A DNA stretch of 64,000 bases from Ciona intestinalis (GCF_000224145.3 NC_020174.2:124001-188000); one strand, 5' to 3'. Shown: positions 12,801 through 24,927, counted from the first letter of the stretch. Translations and numbers: made by a program. The notes: generated by a model not told the origin, from the sequence alone.

Positions 12801-15800
12801 ACGGTGACGTCATGGGAGAAGTCGCCAAAATATTTGTCGTCATTATAATGTTTCTATGGTTTGTTCATAAACAAGAGAGCAACCGAAGGAAATGCCAACA
12901 ATTAGTTGTTGCTGGTGGTTTCAAAACTCACCCCTGTGAAGTTGGTTCGATGCTACAGCGGGTTTTAACGCGAGACGCGATGTCTACTGTGACGTCACAC
13001 AGAGCGATTGTTGTCACCAATTGTTTCGGTTCCTGGGCGAATTTTGTCCAAATTTGTCCGATTTTCGCAGCGGGGTCGAAAAGTTGGTGAAAGCAGTCAG
13101 AAGGTTATGTACTTATTCAAACTTACAAATTAACCTGCCTATATACACATTATCCATATAAGTCCCGAATTATTAGTGCTTTATATGAACTTGTATGGGG
13201 GGCTGATGTGTCGGCAGAATTGGACAATTACCTGTTACTAGAATTTGAAACTTATTCCGTTATTTCAGAAACTATTTTTAATCAAAGTCGTTCCTTCGAT
13301 CAAGTGGTCAGTTGGGGGGTGGTCGGGATGATGCATGGGACCACCCTGGCTATTGTTACTGATAAGTGGCCATTGTGATAGATCAATGTAGGGTTTGTTG
13401 CGTCACAATACCGTTTGTTTATCCACAATAAAGGAAAGTTAATGAAGTTTTGAAGAATTTTAATGAACTGTGAAATTCAAGAATAAATAATCGTGTCGTC
13501 GTAATGAGCTAATAACGAAACCTTTTTCGTTACGTTGTGCTCAGTTGAGTTGAGTAACTAAAATTTACGAAATATTTTTTTCTTTAACTTTTTTGCTTAA
13601 GATATAGTAGGGTAGAAAAAAATGGGAAACCTTTTATTCTATTTTCTCGTTCCATTTGGTAATAAACAAAGAACATTCAAAGAACTATAAAACAGTATCC
13701 CCACGGCTTCCATAGACCATTGTTAATTTTGCGCTAAAGGTATCCCATCTTACCCCACACTACTATATATATATTACGCCAAAAATAGCATTAACTGACT
13801 CCTATTTAAATAAAAGCAATTGTCCATTTCTTATTAAAGTAAGAAGAAATAAACAGCTGCAATAAGTTCCAGGTTAACCAAGGCATCAGGTGTCCCACTA
13901 ATCACCAATTAAAAGTTCCTATATCGAAGTTAAATAGATTAGAAGAACCAACATGAGTGTCAAGTTACAAGATTTAAATCAAACTTTTGCTTAAACTTGA
14001 CTTAAATCAAGTAATCTGACCGCCAGCTTCTAATTTAGGAAACATTTCGGAAATTTAACGTCGGATTTTGAAAACTTATCGCTAATTTTAAAATTATAAT
14101 TCGAAAATTTAAACATAATCTTCGTATAGTTAACAATACCATGAAAATTTCACAAATGCAAAATGTACAGTCATCGCCAATATTTATCAACCAAGTTAAA
14201 AACGACTATTAGTTGACAAAAGCCACTGTGACGTAAATTTCATCTCAAATTGGAGGGAAATCCTTTGATTTAAAATTCCACAAATTTCTCGTTTGTTTGT
14301 TTAGTCATTATCGATTATTTATGACGTAATTCATCAAAACAATGGATGAATTCGAGAAGTTTGACTGTGACGTTAATTGTCAATACGGTGAGCACGAGAT
14401 TGGATTGTGACGTCACATATGGACCATTATAACATCGTTTATCGCGTTAACGTAGCGAACGGGTTGGTTTAAAACACGAACTAATGTTTTAAATAATTTG
14501 ATCTTGGCTACTGTAAACGAAAAAATTAAGTTAATTTTTTTCTTTCTATTATTTAGTTTCCCTATTTTCAAGGGCTGGTATATTGTTATACTAATCAACT
14601 ACGTTATAATGTATTCATTTTCCAAACAATAAACAACAAGAACAATCTAAACACACTTGAACACGGATATATAAAATAAACAATGGTCTATGTGACGTCA
14701 CAAGACATAAGCATTCTCTATGACGTTACAAACCGCCTACATATAACGATTCTAAAACACCCACGCAACAATATATGTTTGAAACAAATAATCCAGTTGA
14801 CAACAATTCAAATATTAAATCCAAAACCTCATTACACCAGAACAAAGACGACCTGGATGTGACAATAAAACGTCTGTACGCAGAAAAGTCTTGTCAAGAA
14901 TCTAGGATTTGGCCCATTACCCAAACACAATTTGACTTAATGTAGATACGCAAACCATCGCTATGGTCTCACCTCATGCTCGGTGTCGGGCTTGGCATCA
15001 CATTATGTTCTTGGTAGGTTGGGGTTGTTTGGATGGCGAGGTCGAGCAGGAGGGACTTTTGGCTTTCATTGTGGGGGTTGATGGTAACGGGGGGTTTCTC
15101 GGGTGTGGGAGGGGTTGGAACTGAAGGGTGAATATAAATTAATATATTTAGTACAAATTCATAGCATGTTGGGGTAAGATGGTCAGGTTTTTAATTTTCG
15201 TTTATTGTCCCATTTGGTTGTAAACAAAGAATATTCAAAGAAATATAAAACCGAGTGTCCTTACGACTCTAAAAGAGCGTTGTTAATTGTTTATAGCACG
15301 ATCAGTAAATATTTGTGCTAACAGTACCTGCATCACACTACTGTACATGTTGCAGAAACCTTTATACGTAAAAGGAACTGTTATTTAGAAATTGTTTCAA
15401 AATTCGCATTATTTAATTTGACAAGAGCATTTGGCAAGAGAATTTAATACAAGTTGTTTGTAAACTCGCAGAAACAAAGTTCTGGAATCTCTTTGATTGT
15501 AAGGTTAATCTATATTATGACGTCACATATAAACCGCGATAAAAGCGTCAACTTTGATTGTTCATTAGATCGACGTCATTAAATCGCGCCACACACGAAG
15601 TTTACGCAAGATATATAGAAATCGTAAAAATAAAACTTAATTCATGACGTCACAAGCTATAAAGTTTCGAAATAAAGGAGTGAATTTAAAATACAGGAAA
15701 TTGAAAACCACGTTTTTACAACTTAGTAAAACAATGTGTTGTCTGTTTTAACTCGTGGTTGGTGTTTCAACTTTGTTTAAATACCACGGGGTGTGGATAA

Positions 15801-16763
15801 CACGGGGTGCGAATATGGACAAGATTTAGATGAGCGAATATATTTTAATATTTATGTGAAGTGTTTGTTTTACCCACGTGACAAGGTGGATTCTAAACCG
15901 AATGATCGAACGCGGTTGTTGGGGTCAAGTAAAGGTCACCATTGTTTACTCGCAACACGTCATAGTTAAAATTCTCAGGAAACGCGAGATTTAGAAGATC
16001 GAATCTTCGCGAAAAAAATCGAGAATTTTTATTTTTTGCATTTTGAAAGACAATAGGATAACAATGAGCATTGTTCATGATCACGTGTGTAAATATTTAG
16101 CTAAGCTGCATTGTGTATTCGCGGTATCGTTTATCGGCAACAATTAACTTGATTGTGTTATAATAGCCGCTTGTGTGACGTAATATTACAAGATTAATAA
16201 ATAACGAAAAGTTTTGGGTTTCCCCTTTGAACCAAACAGGGGTTTCCCCGCATGAACCACACTACGGGATAAATCACAATATATGGCGGGTTTGGGGTAG
16301 TTAGGGGGTGTAACGTGAAAACGTTGGCTTATATGTCGCCGTATCACCTCATACATACATAGTTGGAAATGCGGACGGAGATTGTGAAATAGCTTTGTTA
16401 CAATACAAACATACAATCCATCGTACAGTATAATAATACCGCAATGTGATAGGTGACCAATTCATAACCACAATAATATTAAATCTATGCACATTACCAC
16501 TACGTGTTAAAGGTTATATTCATGTTATTGGAGGCACTCGGGGTGAGATTCGAACCCGACCGCATAATAGACACAAAGAGCCGAATATTTACTGAACAAA
16601 CAACCAAGTACTCACCGTGTTTTGAAGCTTTGATAGTTTCTTTACCGTCCGAGGCAGGAGTAGGTTTTGGAGGGCACTTGTCTATATTGTTGTTGTTATT
16701 ACGTGGCACTGTCACACAAGCTGTACAAGCTAAAAGCCACCTTTTACCTCTCGAACCCGACAT
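853..16763 (-). CDS. Gene with one I-set immunoglobulin domain, 5' part (3' end beyond the left edge)
   Basis: Four exons read leftwards: 16763-16616 (ATG at 16763), 9759-9599, 4909-4708 and 905-853, each bounded by AG/GT with compatible phases (1, 0, 1, 0), giving 188 codons before the window edge. Exon 1 starts MSGSRGKRWLLACTACVTVP, a short basic-plus-hydrophobic stretch that might be a signal peptide, followed by an Asn run and a Pro/Lys-rich linker. Exons 2 and 3 together make one Ig fold: strand A SPQFTLKP, the B-strand cysteine in FRCKV, the C-strand tryptophan in PTVVWCK, and the F-strand cysteine in GTYRCVANN followed by GKASCLVEL. This matches the I-set type found in titin/MYLK/palladin-like and cell-adhesion proteins. 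Exon 4 (AEGSWPLDPVFW) is the weakest part and rests on phase and splice sites only. The domain is clear; the orthologue is not recognised. The long introns hold only repeats and TGACGTCA motifs. Confidence 0.7.
980..1580. repeat. 91-bp tandem satellite, array 1 (about 7 units)
   Basis: Units start with CAGTGTAAAAGAGGTTACT at 980, 1071, 1159, 1250, 1341, 1432 and 1523. The spacing is 91 bp, with one 88-bp unit. Each unit holds an inverted pair, ACCAAGTTACTGTC and GACAGTAACTTGGT, around AACATCTGCTGATCATGAG, so every monomer can fold into a hairpin. The last unit is truncated. Confidence 0.95.
4579..4676. repeat. Foldback element sharing sequence with the one at 42.4 kb
   Basis: AACACTGAGGATGGT (from 4604) is mirrored by ACCATCCTCAGTGTT (from 4643). 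The left flank AACACTCACTCTTGTTTCAT also occurs, as ...TTGTCTCAT, at 42.44 kb next to the same AACACTGAGGATGGT. This defines a small dispersed inverted-repeat family. Confidence 0.65.
7901..8082. mobile_element. MITE of the GTGGGGTAAGATGG family, about 180 bp
   Basis: Left end GTGGGGTAAGATGGACACC, right end GTCCCATCTTGCCCCAAC. The interior carries TTAGCACATAATATCCCATA and a GTTATTTGTTTACTACTGAA segment, as in the other copies. Confidence 0.75.
8671..8720. other. Assembly gap (50 N)
   Basis: A run of exactly 50 Ns, a conventional placeholder, so its true size is unknown. It lies in an Ig-gene intron. Confidence 1.
9440..9535 (+). mobile_element. SINE tail fragment
   Basis: GTGTCTACGAAACAGAACCC and CGTTGCCCCGCCATGCGAGG followed by ATAAACAAGTTACATTTATT match the 3' half of the SINE seen at 63.4 kb, here in the opposite orientation. 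Confidence 0.65.
9813..9975. mobile_element. MITE, same family, in an intron of the Ig-domain gene
   Basis: Starts GGTGGGGTAAGATGGATCC and ends GACCATCTTACCCCAACC, with CATTAGCATATAATATCCCA inside. It lies about 50 bp upstream of Ig exon 2 (minus strand). Confidence 0.75.
10091..10172. repeat. 12-bp tandem repeat made of TGACGTA units
   Basis: Six and a half units in a row: TGACGCAGTAAG, TGACGTATCCAA, TGACGTATCCAG, TGATGTGGCTAA, TGACGTAGCTAA, TGACGTAGTTAG, then TGATGCAG. It keeps an open frame with a four-residue period (SDVS/NDVA), which I regard as a by-product of the 12-bp unit. Confidence 0.9.
11286..11442. mobile_element. MITE, same family
   Basis: TTGGGGTAAGATGGTCC at the left and AACCATCTTACCCCACAG at the right. 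GGGATATTATGTACTACTAT is duplicated internally near the right end. Confidence 0.7.
13603..13772. mobile_element. MITE, same family, with intact TATA-flanked ends
   Basis: ATAGTAGGGTAGAAAAAAAT at the left; ATCCCATCTTACCCCACACT followed by ACTATATAT at the right. TATA on both sides suggests a TA-rich target duplication. Confidence 0.7.
15169..15345. mobile_element. MITE, same family, right end decayed
   Basis: The left end TTGGGGTAAGATGGTCAGG and the interior ACTCTAAAAGAGCGTTGTTA are clear. The right terminal repeat is eroded to ACAGTACCTGCATCACACTA. Confidence 0.6.
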
Positions 16764-17164
16764 ATTAACTTAACATATATTGTGCTGTAACAATAGAAAC
16801 CATAACTGTTAAACTAGAATGTTAACTTTGAATTAATCAAAACAAAGAACGTTGTGACGTAATAAACGTGGTGATTCCGTGACGTAATTTAAAACAAAGA
16901 AACTAAAACTCGGCCAAATTACGGCATATCCTATTCATAATTGTGTCAGAACAATGACGTAACTTAAAACATGACGTCATCAAAACATATTTTTGCAAAC
17001 TGTGAATATTATGTCATTTCCGTTTTATTATTCAATTGTTTCGTAACAAACAACAATAATGAGTTAATCGCGATGCCGCGCCACAAACCTTTGTTTAATT
17101 CAATTAAATATGTTGGGAGTAAACAATATTAATTAGTTAAAAGCGAAGATTAAATTCTTACAGA

Positions 17165-17275
17165 ACAAAATCTACGCTGACCTGCGCTGAACAACGCTGG
17201 GTGTAGATATTTCTTTGTTTGTTCTTTTTACACCGAGGCGAGCTACACTGTAGTATAAACGCCGCTTCAAACTGA
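17165..17275. repeat. Dispersed repeat with CACCGAGGCGAG core (also at 21945-22020 and 23340-23440)
   Basis: CAACGCTGGGTGTAGATATT, TTGTTTGTTCTTTTTACACC and GAGGCGAGCTACACTGTAGT recur at 21.95 kb. The same blocks appear in rearranged order at 23.34-23.44 kb (CACCGAGGCGAGCTATGCTG). The family was not identified. Confidence 0.55.
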
Positions 17276-19434
17276 TTCTTGTATTTCATATACGTCACTA
17301 TCAGTTGCAATATACACATTATTACGTAATAAACAAAGAAATAATCAAGTTCTGGAACGTATAACAATTATACTTATGACGTCATTAATGTTTATTGTAG
17401 TTTAAAACACTTACGTGCCCACGCACGGCACAACCGCTGTAATGCCGAATATAAAACACTCAAATTATACTTTTGTGTAAACCTCGATTATATGCTGATC
17501 GTCGCTAATAACTATCACCAACTTCTACAATATCCTATTATGTTCAACATTGAGCTAATAATGGTCGCATATTTATGCGAGTCGTGTTTAAAGTTTAAAC
17601 CTCGCGGTTTCTCGTGCCTGACTTTCCTCTTAGCTAGTGACTGGCAGGGAAAGATTTTCTGCAAGGTTTGTTTAGACGAGGCTGTGCTTGGATAAGACGA
17701 AGGTTAACTTATGTTGCTTGATGCGATAACTGGCTTAACACGAAACAACATCGAAAATAAAGTCGATACATTTGTGGCCATTAAAATGATAATTTAGCAA
17801 ACTTTTTTTACACGCCAATGAACATCAGTTTTACATTATGACAAATATAAATGTTAAGATAATAAATTATAATTTTGTTTCATTTGTATTCGTTACATAT
17901 TCATCGCGCCATTAAAGAATATTATGACATGTATATTATACAATTTCATTTAGTTACACGGATGTTATTTTGTAAACAGCCATTTAATGTTCTATGGCGA
18001 CTCAATAAACGTTTTAGTTGCAACAACTTAAACTATTAGATCAACTATGAAATAAAGCGCGATGTGCTTAACTTCAAATGCTTTACACAAAACATCGTTT
18101 CTTATTCAATCGCCACATAAAAGTCGTTTAGTTTCTCGACTCATTGTTCTCGTTTTATCTGTATTTGGTCAACTATGGATGTCTTGTACCAAAGCTACGA
18201 ACGCCAATACAAAACTATCTTCGCTTTAAACACTGTACAAGTTATTACCGCTAATACTAAAACATGAAAGAAAACAACTATAAACAAATCTTGCAAACAT
18301 CTTTAAAGAGATCATCAATTATTTTAACTTCCGGTCAAACTAATTCTAACATTTAACCTTCGTTAATTACTAAGCTGACACTGCAGCGTGAGGTGGCGTG
18401 GTAACATTGATACAACAGGACAAGCTACGAGAGAGAATCCGCCTTTTTTGCGCAGCGGACGCTTTTGTCGCCTCTCGTTGTTTAGAACGTGTTTAAAGAA
18501 TCGGAACGGAAAGAATCGCTGAAATAGCGGAGATCAAACGACTCGACCACCAGCGTGACGATTACTTAAGCCCCAACTTTCGTCGGCCAAACACTTTGGG
18601 TGGAAATTGTGGCAAAAGGTTATTCTGGGGGAAATTTACGTCAAGTTTAAATTAAGACGAAAGTGTATACGTCATTATGTAAAGTGTTTGGTCATAAAGT
18701 GAAGTGTAAACGTCATAGTGTTAAGTGCCTCGTCATAAAGTTTTTTACCTGAAATAATTTTGTTATCGAATGGTCCATTTTTATAATTCACTCATGTAAG
18801 TAAAAATATTGCGAAAAAAATGGTGAAACAAAATCACCCTATATCCAAGAATATAATTATAAAATGATAAAATAAATTCACGTTACAACCGCTGTTTTGG
18901 TGTCACGTTAATGCGAAAATGATTAATGTTTGAACACTTTGACTAAGTTTATATTTTACAGTTTAAATCTTATCTGTGAAAATATTTTGTAAAGCGGACA
19001 AATTGAGCGTAAAATTGGGCACGAAAATGGCTGAGCGGAGATTGTTTAAACATCAATGTAAACTCGATGAGCTGTAGCGATTTATGCGATAAAAATATTT
19101 TATGGTCCTCGATTTTGGAAACTTTGTAACATAATATTATGTAAGGCCGGAAAATATCGGTGTTTGTTTGTTCGTGACGTCACGGTTATTATTTTTTATC
19201 TCTTTAAATACGATAACTACAACCGAATGCAATAAAGCCATGAAGGGAGGGATATTATGGACAAAGCGACAGTCTTTAAAACACGATATGCGACAATTTA
19301 AGAAACGTTTTATTTCGGACCCATTAAGCTTTAACCAAAATGTAACAGTTTAAAAAATCCCGAATTAACTTGGTCAAAAAACCACTTCATTAAAATTCGA
19401 CATTTACATTAAAGTTTCACATAGCGATTTTAAC

Positions 19435-19510
19435 GACTGGCGTTTTATTGCAAATTCCCTTCGTTGTTTTAACTAATTCGATCTTCGTTATCGTGTTTGA
19501 AGGTAGATAC
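19435..19510. repeat. Dispersed repeat with ACTGTCGTTTT...AATTC core (also near 7.35, 23.27, 25.39 and 36.67 kb)
   Basis: GACTGGCGTTTTATTGCAAA and CTAATTCGATCTTCGTTATC match 23255-23320 (GACTGTCGTTTTGTTGCTAA, TTAGTTGGTCTTCGCTATCG). Similar forms occur at 36.66 kb, and inverted ones at 7.33-7.40 and 25.36-25.42 kb. This appears to be one old, short repeat family. Confidence 0.5.
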
Positions 19511-20084
19511 GAAAGAAGTTGTTATGCGATCCAGCTGTACGTGCAAATTATTCGTGAAATTCAAACTCGATGAACTGTACGCTGTAACCCGAACCTGACT
19601 GCCACAAATTGAACCTAAATCCCATGAGAGCGGATAATTAGTAAGTGAAGACAAACTGAACAAAAGAATTATGAAACAAGACACCGGCGGTGATTTTTCA
19701 CTTCTTATCGCGATTTAGATTGAACGCTTCCGCGACCAGCGTTCGCGCTGCCATTATGATGTAATAAATCTTAAATAAAGATTTTTATCTTCAAGAATTT
19801 CGTGCACAACACAAAGCGCAACTTCAGGGATCAATTCGGCAACAAATTACTTCGGACATTTCGCCAAATAAAGTGACATGACTCACACGGTGTAGCTTCC
19901 CGCAACCTTTCGAGCCCAGTGACCCTTTACTTTTAACAACAACATCTGATGCTAAGCGGCTGCAATGCAAACACCAAGCTTGTTCCAACTACAGTGGTGA
20001 CTCTCATTAATTCCTGGTTAAGTGAAACACGAAACCAGAGTGTAAAAGGAAGATTTATAGATCCGGATATGTGATACTTATGAT

Positions 20085-20150
20085 CAGCAGATGTTTCGGA
20101 CAGTAACTTGGTGGATAGTAACCTCTTTTACACTTATGATGAACCAAGTA
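20085..20150. repeat. Isolated monomer of the 91-bp satellite, inverted
   Basis: TGATCAGCAGATGTTTCGGA followed by CAGTAACTTGGTGGATAGTA and CCTCTTTTACACT is the reverse complement of the core of the satellite unit. A single copy far from both arrays shows that the monomer also exists as a dispersed element. Confidence 0.85.
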
Positions 20151-22674
20151 ACCCATTCATCCCCACATAGCCCCAACACGCCACCCCCGGGGATACCAAA
20201 CCAAACGTCACCACCAACGTCCATCACAACACACATAACCTCACTTCAACTCCCGTGAATTGCCGAACAACCGTGACAGCAAAGTCAAAACAAACCATCT
20301 GCACTAAATGAAGTGATGACGTCAGCGTGACGTACTGATGTGACGCGTCGTCCTTGTACCAATAATCCAACTTAAATACGCGGTTCGTTGAAAAATCTAC
20401 TTGGGGAAAAGTGTCAAACAAATGCGTTTCGTATCTGTTAAACCCCATTAGTAAATTTAAATGTCGAATTAATATTAGGAGTCGCTGCAACAAGCACGAT
20501 GGCTATCAGTTGATTATTCGGGTGCTTTTTTTCAGGAACGCTATTTTTCTGCACGCCGCATTGCTACGTCATTAAATAATCGATAACCGCGGTCGTGACG
20601 TCATAATGCAGATTCATTAAATTTATTAAAAACAATGAAATTTAGAATTTTAAGATTCTAAAATTGCTTCTTGAATATCAAACATCGGCTAAACCGCGTT
20701 CTAATAATATCATTGTTACGTCACAAGCACCTTGCGAGTGAAATCGAAACCGAAGTCATTGACAATGGATTGATTGTTGCGAAACAATGGAATATTTGCA
20801 AACGGAAATGGAAGACAATATTCTCTGTTACGTCATTTTGCTGCATCGATTGCAAACTTACTTTAATCATTACGTCACAAGAAAGAACAAAGAGAATGAA
20901 TTATCGAATTAGAATTCTAGAACTAAACTTCTCGAAGTAAACCAACCAATTTTAATAAATATACCCCACAGTAATATAAAGCTTGGGACAAAATTGTAAC
21001 TGACAAACTCAATGTAGTTCCTTGGACTAAATAAACATGATTTTGCTGCAATACTTATTTGGCGTTCGTCGATTCGAGACGACGCGAGAATCGCTGGAAT
21101 GCCTCGATTACAGAAGCGATGACGGAGATTTAACCTTTGTTTCAGCACTATGACGTAAGAATTTTAATTTTGATCAATTTTGGTAAAATTTTACAAAAAG
21201 TTTAAAGAATTCCTGGAAACAAGCGGTTTAATAAAAATGCTCAAACATTTTAACGACTTCACTGTAAACAGACATTCTGAAGCTTTTAATACTTGCAGCA
21301 AAATTGGATCTTAGAATAAGTTTGCAACGAATCAAATTATAAAACTTGTTTTTACAATATTACACAATACACGCTAAAACTTTGTTTCATGAATTATTGG
21401 TAATAAGTAAATGTTCCGCACCGCAATTAAACTTAAATAAAAAAACAACTGAGCCATTTTTCCATACAACACCCCGGTATAATTTGCGAAGCTCTGAAGT
21501 AGTTTAAAACGCCTTCTCTTGTGTACAACGCTCACTATCTCAACACACAATGTGCAGCGACAAATAACTGGAGCATCACTAACTAACAAGTGCAGCTCGT
21601 ACCCCAGGTTGTGAAATAATCCGCACAATATACAACAACATACTTGAAACAAATATCCCGGGTTGTTACGGTTCATGTGACAACCATAACACGGAAGTGA
21701 CAACCCACACTTGCAGGAAAAGTGATAACCTCCACGGTAGCTACGTCACGGGTGACGTCATTTCGTTTCAAAACAGATTTTTAAATAAATAAAGTTTTTA
21801 ATCCATTGTAATGTGTTTTGGAGACGACGGTTTAGTTTTGATTCTAGAATCAAAACAAACGAAGTCCTTTGTTACGAGACAAAGGAAATATTCGCGAATT
21901 GAAGTTTATTGTCTGGATTATTCGTCATAAACAAAAAGAGAAATATCTGCGCTGGGTGTAGGTATTTATTTGTTTGTTCTTTTTTGCACCGAGGCGAGTT
22001 ACGCTCTATTGTGAAGCCCGTTTAAAAATTTAATAAAACGCCACCAAAATACTTTACTAGGTTTTATTATTAGATCTCATACGCTGTAGTCAAAGCAAAC
22101 AAATTAAAGGGGGAATCTACTTTACTATAGCGCCACCACACGGGTGGTATATCTCGTAATTCGAGGATAAATAAACAAACGTTTTAAGGTTTTAAAACAA
22201 TTCCCAAATTTAACAAAGCACGAAAACGAATAAAGTTAAATAACAACATAATAATAAACATGAGACATTTAGGTGCTCGGATACGATGTAAACGACAAAC
22301 AGTGTACTGGTTCGTGGGGTAAACGCCACAAATTTGATCAGACTACTGGTTCCAGTTACTACGTTTGCGTTGCTACGAAAACATTCAACACCTGCGATAA
22401 ATACCTGACATTAACTCGTAGGAAACGTGGGTTATGTGGCGTTTGAAATTTAAACTGAGAGGAATTTCCGGAACAACCTCGAAAGTCGGTTTAGGTTTCG
22501 AAATATTTAACGGAACGAAAGAAAAAAAAAAGTTTTACTTCGTATCTTGTTGAAGTTTCCATCATTAGGTGATTGGAATTTTAATTCTCATTGTAGGTTG
22601 GGGTCACTGTAGGATTTGAACCTTGTACCCTCGGTTGAATGTGGGAATTAGAACAAAGATCTTATTTATGAAAG

Positions 22675-22855
22675 CAACGAACGAATGGATGAATGAATAT
22701 AACTTATTTATCCTCGCATGGCGGGGCAACGGTAGGCGTTATAACACGAGTATTCTGTTTCATACACCTCGTGCCCGCTTGCAAGTTACGACGCATGTAA
22801 CTTTGTGGGTGATTGTTTTAATGCATGCGGCTGACAATTTAGACAACCCATAATA
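22675..22855 (-). mobile_element. SINE, tail part with (GAAT)n end
   Basis: GAATGGATGAATGAATATAA, then CTCGCATGGCGGGGCAACGG, CTCGTGCCCGCTTGCAAGTT and GGCTGACAATTTAGACAACC. The tRNA-like head is missing. Confidence 0.75.
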
Positions 22856-23817
22856 TAACGTATAAATAGGATTTAGTAGCAAAACGGAATTCGTTGTAAC
22901 AAGCAACGCAAGAGTATTAACAAGAATCTGTGATTTCATTCACGATTATACTAAAAATCAAATTTCCCAAACCTGAGATTACTTTAAACACCGTCACTTT
23001 AAGCTATATGTTAAAGATGATCACGATTGCAACGACTTTCGCGCACGAGGATTCTAGAACAACAAACATTATGACGTATCTATTACCTATGACGGAAGTA
23101 TTCGATATTTGATTCTAGAATTCTGTTTGATAAAATCTCGCGAATGTTGCGACTTAACCGAACTTAGCGAAACTTTGCGGGATAAAAGACGTCACGATTT
23201 TATCTAACACTTTTTACTCAAGTAATTTTTACCCCAGCGTGTTTGAACGACTGTCGTTTTGTTGCTAATTCTCGTATCGTCGTTGATTTAGTTGGTCTTC
23301 GCTATCGTATTTGAATGTTTAATCTTGTGCATATATACTTGGAACTTTACACCGAGGCGAGCTATGCTGTGGTATAAACTGTAAACGTCGCTTAAAAGAA
23401 CAAACATTGAAATATCTGCGCTGAACAACGCTGGAGTATTTGTTCTAACCTGCCAAAATTAACAATACCATTTCTACAAACGAATTTGTAACCAACACTA
23501 AATATTTGTAATCAACTTTTACGACAAATCGAATCGAGACTGGTTACCAACTTCACATATTATAATGACGACCAACGCTTTGAAATCAAGAATAATAACA
23601 GTGTCGAGTTCTATGACGTCACAGCTCATTATTCCAGTATCGCTATCGGAAGCGATAACAGCGGAGTAATTGTCACGTCATAATTGACAAGTTCTATAAA
23701 CATGCGGTGACGTAATCGGGGAAATCAAAATTCCAAAAATTTGGTTTCGTGGGTTTTAGCCGTACGGCTTGAAAGGGACATCAGGGGATTATTGGTATAA
23801 CAGATTGAAGAACGAGG

Positions 23818-24266
23818 CTCCTGGTTTCGAATCTAGGCCAGGGTTGGAGAACCAGGGATCCTGGATTCGAATCCAGGCCAGGTTTGGAGTACCAAGGATC
23901 CTGGGTTCAAATCCAGGCCATCAAGGTTGGAGAACCGGGGATCCTGGGTTCGAATCTAGGCCAGGGTTGGAGAACCAGGGATCCTGGGTTCGAATCCAGG
24001 TTATCCTGGGTTCGAATCCAGGCCAGGGTTGGAGAACCAGGGATCCTGGGTTCGAATTCAGGTCAGGGTTGGAGAACCAGGGATCCTGGGTTCGAATCCA
24101 GGCCATCAAGGTTGGAGAACCAGGGATCCTGGGTTCGAATCCAGGCCAGGGTTGGAGAACCAGGGATCCTGGGTTCGAATCCAGGTTAGGGTTGGAGAAC
24201 CAGGGATCCTGGGTTCGAATCCAGGTTAGGGTTGAAGAACTAGGGATCCTGGGTTCGAAACCAGGC
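23818..24266. repeat. 12-copy minisatellite of tRNA T-arm-like hairpins
   Basis: Twelve copies of CCTGGGTTCGAATCCAGG (palindromic stem CCTGG/CCAGG around GTTCGAAT) are separated by GTTGGAGAACCAGGGAT. The usual period is 40 bp; some units carry an extra CATCAA, and one close pair lacks the spacer. GGTTCGAATCC is an exact Pol III B-box/T-loop consensus. Copies 1-3, 7 and 12 differ by one or two bases. No complete tRNA (no A box or acceptor stem) was found in the array. Confidence 0.95.
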
Positions 24267-24927
24267 TACAATTGTAAATAGCGAAACAAATCAACGTACC
24301 ACCAACTTGCGTTTAGTTGAAACAAACTAACCAAGAGATTCTTATAATCTGTTCCATTTATTGCCATGTGTGTAAACACCGGTAATATAAAATCACAAAC
24401 CTAAATTTACCGTTACTGTTCGTTTTTTCGTTTAATCTTTGTTACCGTGACCGAAGAGACAGCATGAATTTCATTCATTCAAACATAGCCTACGCTGCTT
24501 ACAAAACGTTGGTACAATAATACAACCTAATCTACCCCTTGTACTAGAACCACCAATCCAACCATTGCTTGCTATAACTCCACAACAAACCGCTGATAAC
24601 ACGAACCTCTTACTTCATGCTCACGGACAAGCGATTGAAACACACGCTTCACATTTTCAATCTTGCTCCTGATAATTTATATAAAAGAAACAAAGAATTT
24701 TCTCCTTGCTGCCCGGGAGTGAGAAAACGAATGCCGCGCGTTCTCATTTCGCGTAATATATGACGTCACAGTGTTGAAACCTTGAGTTGGTGACGTAACT
24801 CGTGACGTCATGCAGAGTATTTTCGAATGAACGGCAGAAAATATTAACATGTTATTTTGTTCTATGTGAGTGAGGTCCGTATCATGGGACCTGGGGTTTA
24901 TACCAGAGCTGGCTCACCCCAACATTG

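Larger units (their letters stand above)
9760..16615. other. Longest intron of the Ig-domain gene
   Basis: Holds MITEs, the 12-bp repeat and the densest run of TGACGTCA: 10010, 10208, 12154, 12639, 12756, 12804, 12989, 14407, 14693, 15518 and 15645. A 104-codon ORF at 12776-13090 has one hydrophobic stretch but no other support. No exon was found whose phase would fit between Ig exons 1 and 2. Confidence 0.5.

Noticed and set aside
12776..13090. 104-codon plus-strand ORF with a hydrophobic segment
   Set aside because: Its frame runs through TGACGTCA motifs, it has no domain, no splice context and no Ciona-like codon pattern that I can see; it lies in an intron on the other strand.
16530..16600. 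GGGTTCGAATCTC on the minus strand as a possible tRNA
   Set aside because: A T-arm-like sequence only; no acceptor stem, D-arm or anticodon stem can be folded around it.
23769..24281. 170-codon repetitive ORF (GSWVRIQA-type repeats)
   Set aside because: It is a by-product of the T-arm minisatellite, open in several frames on both strands.
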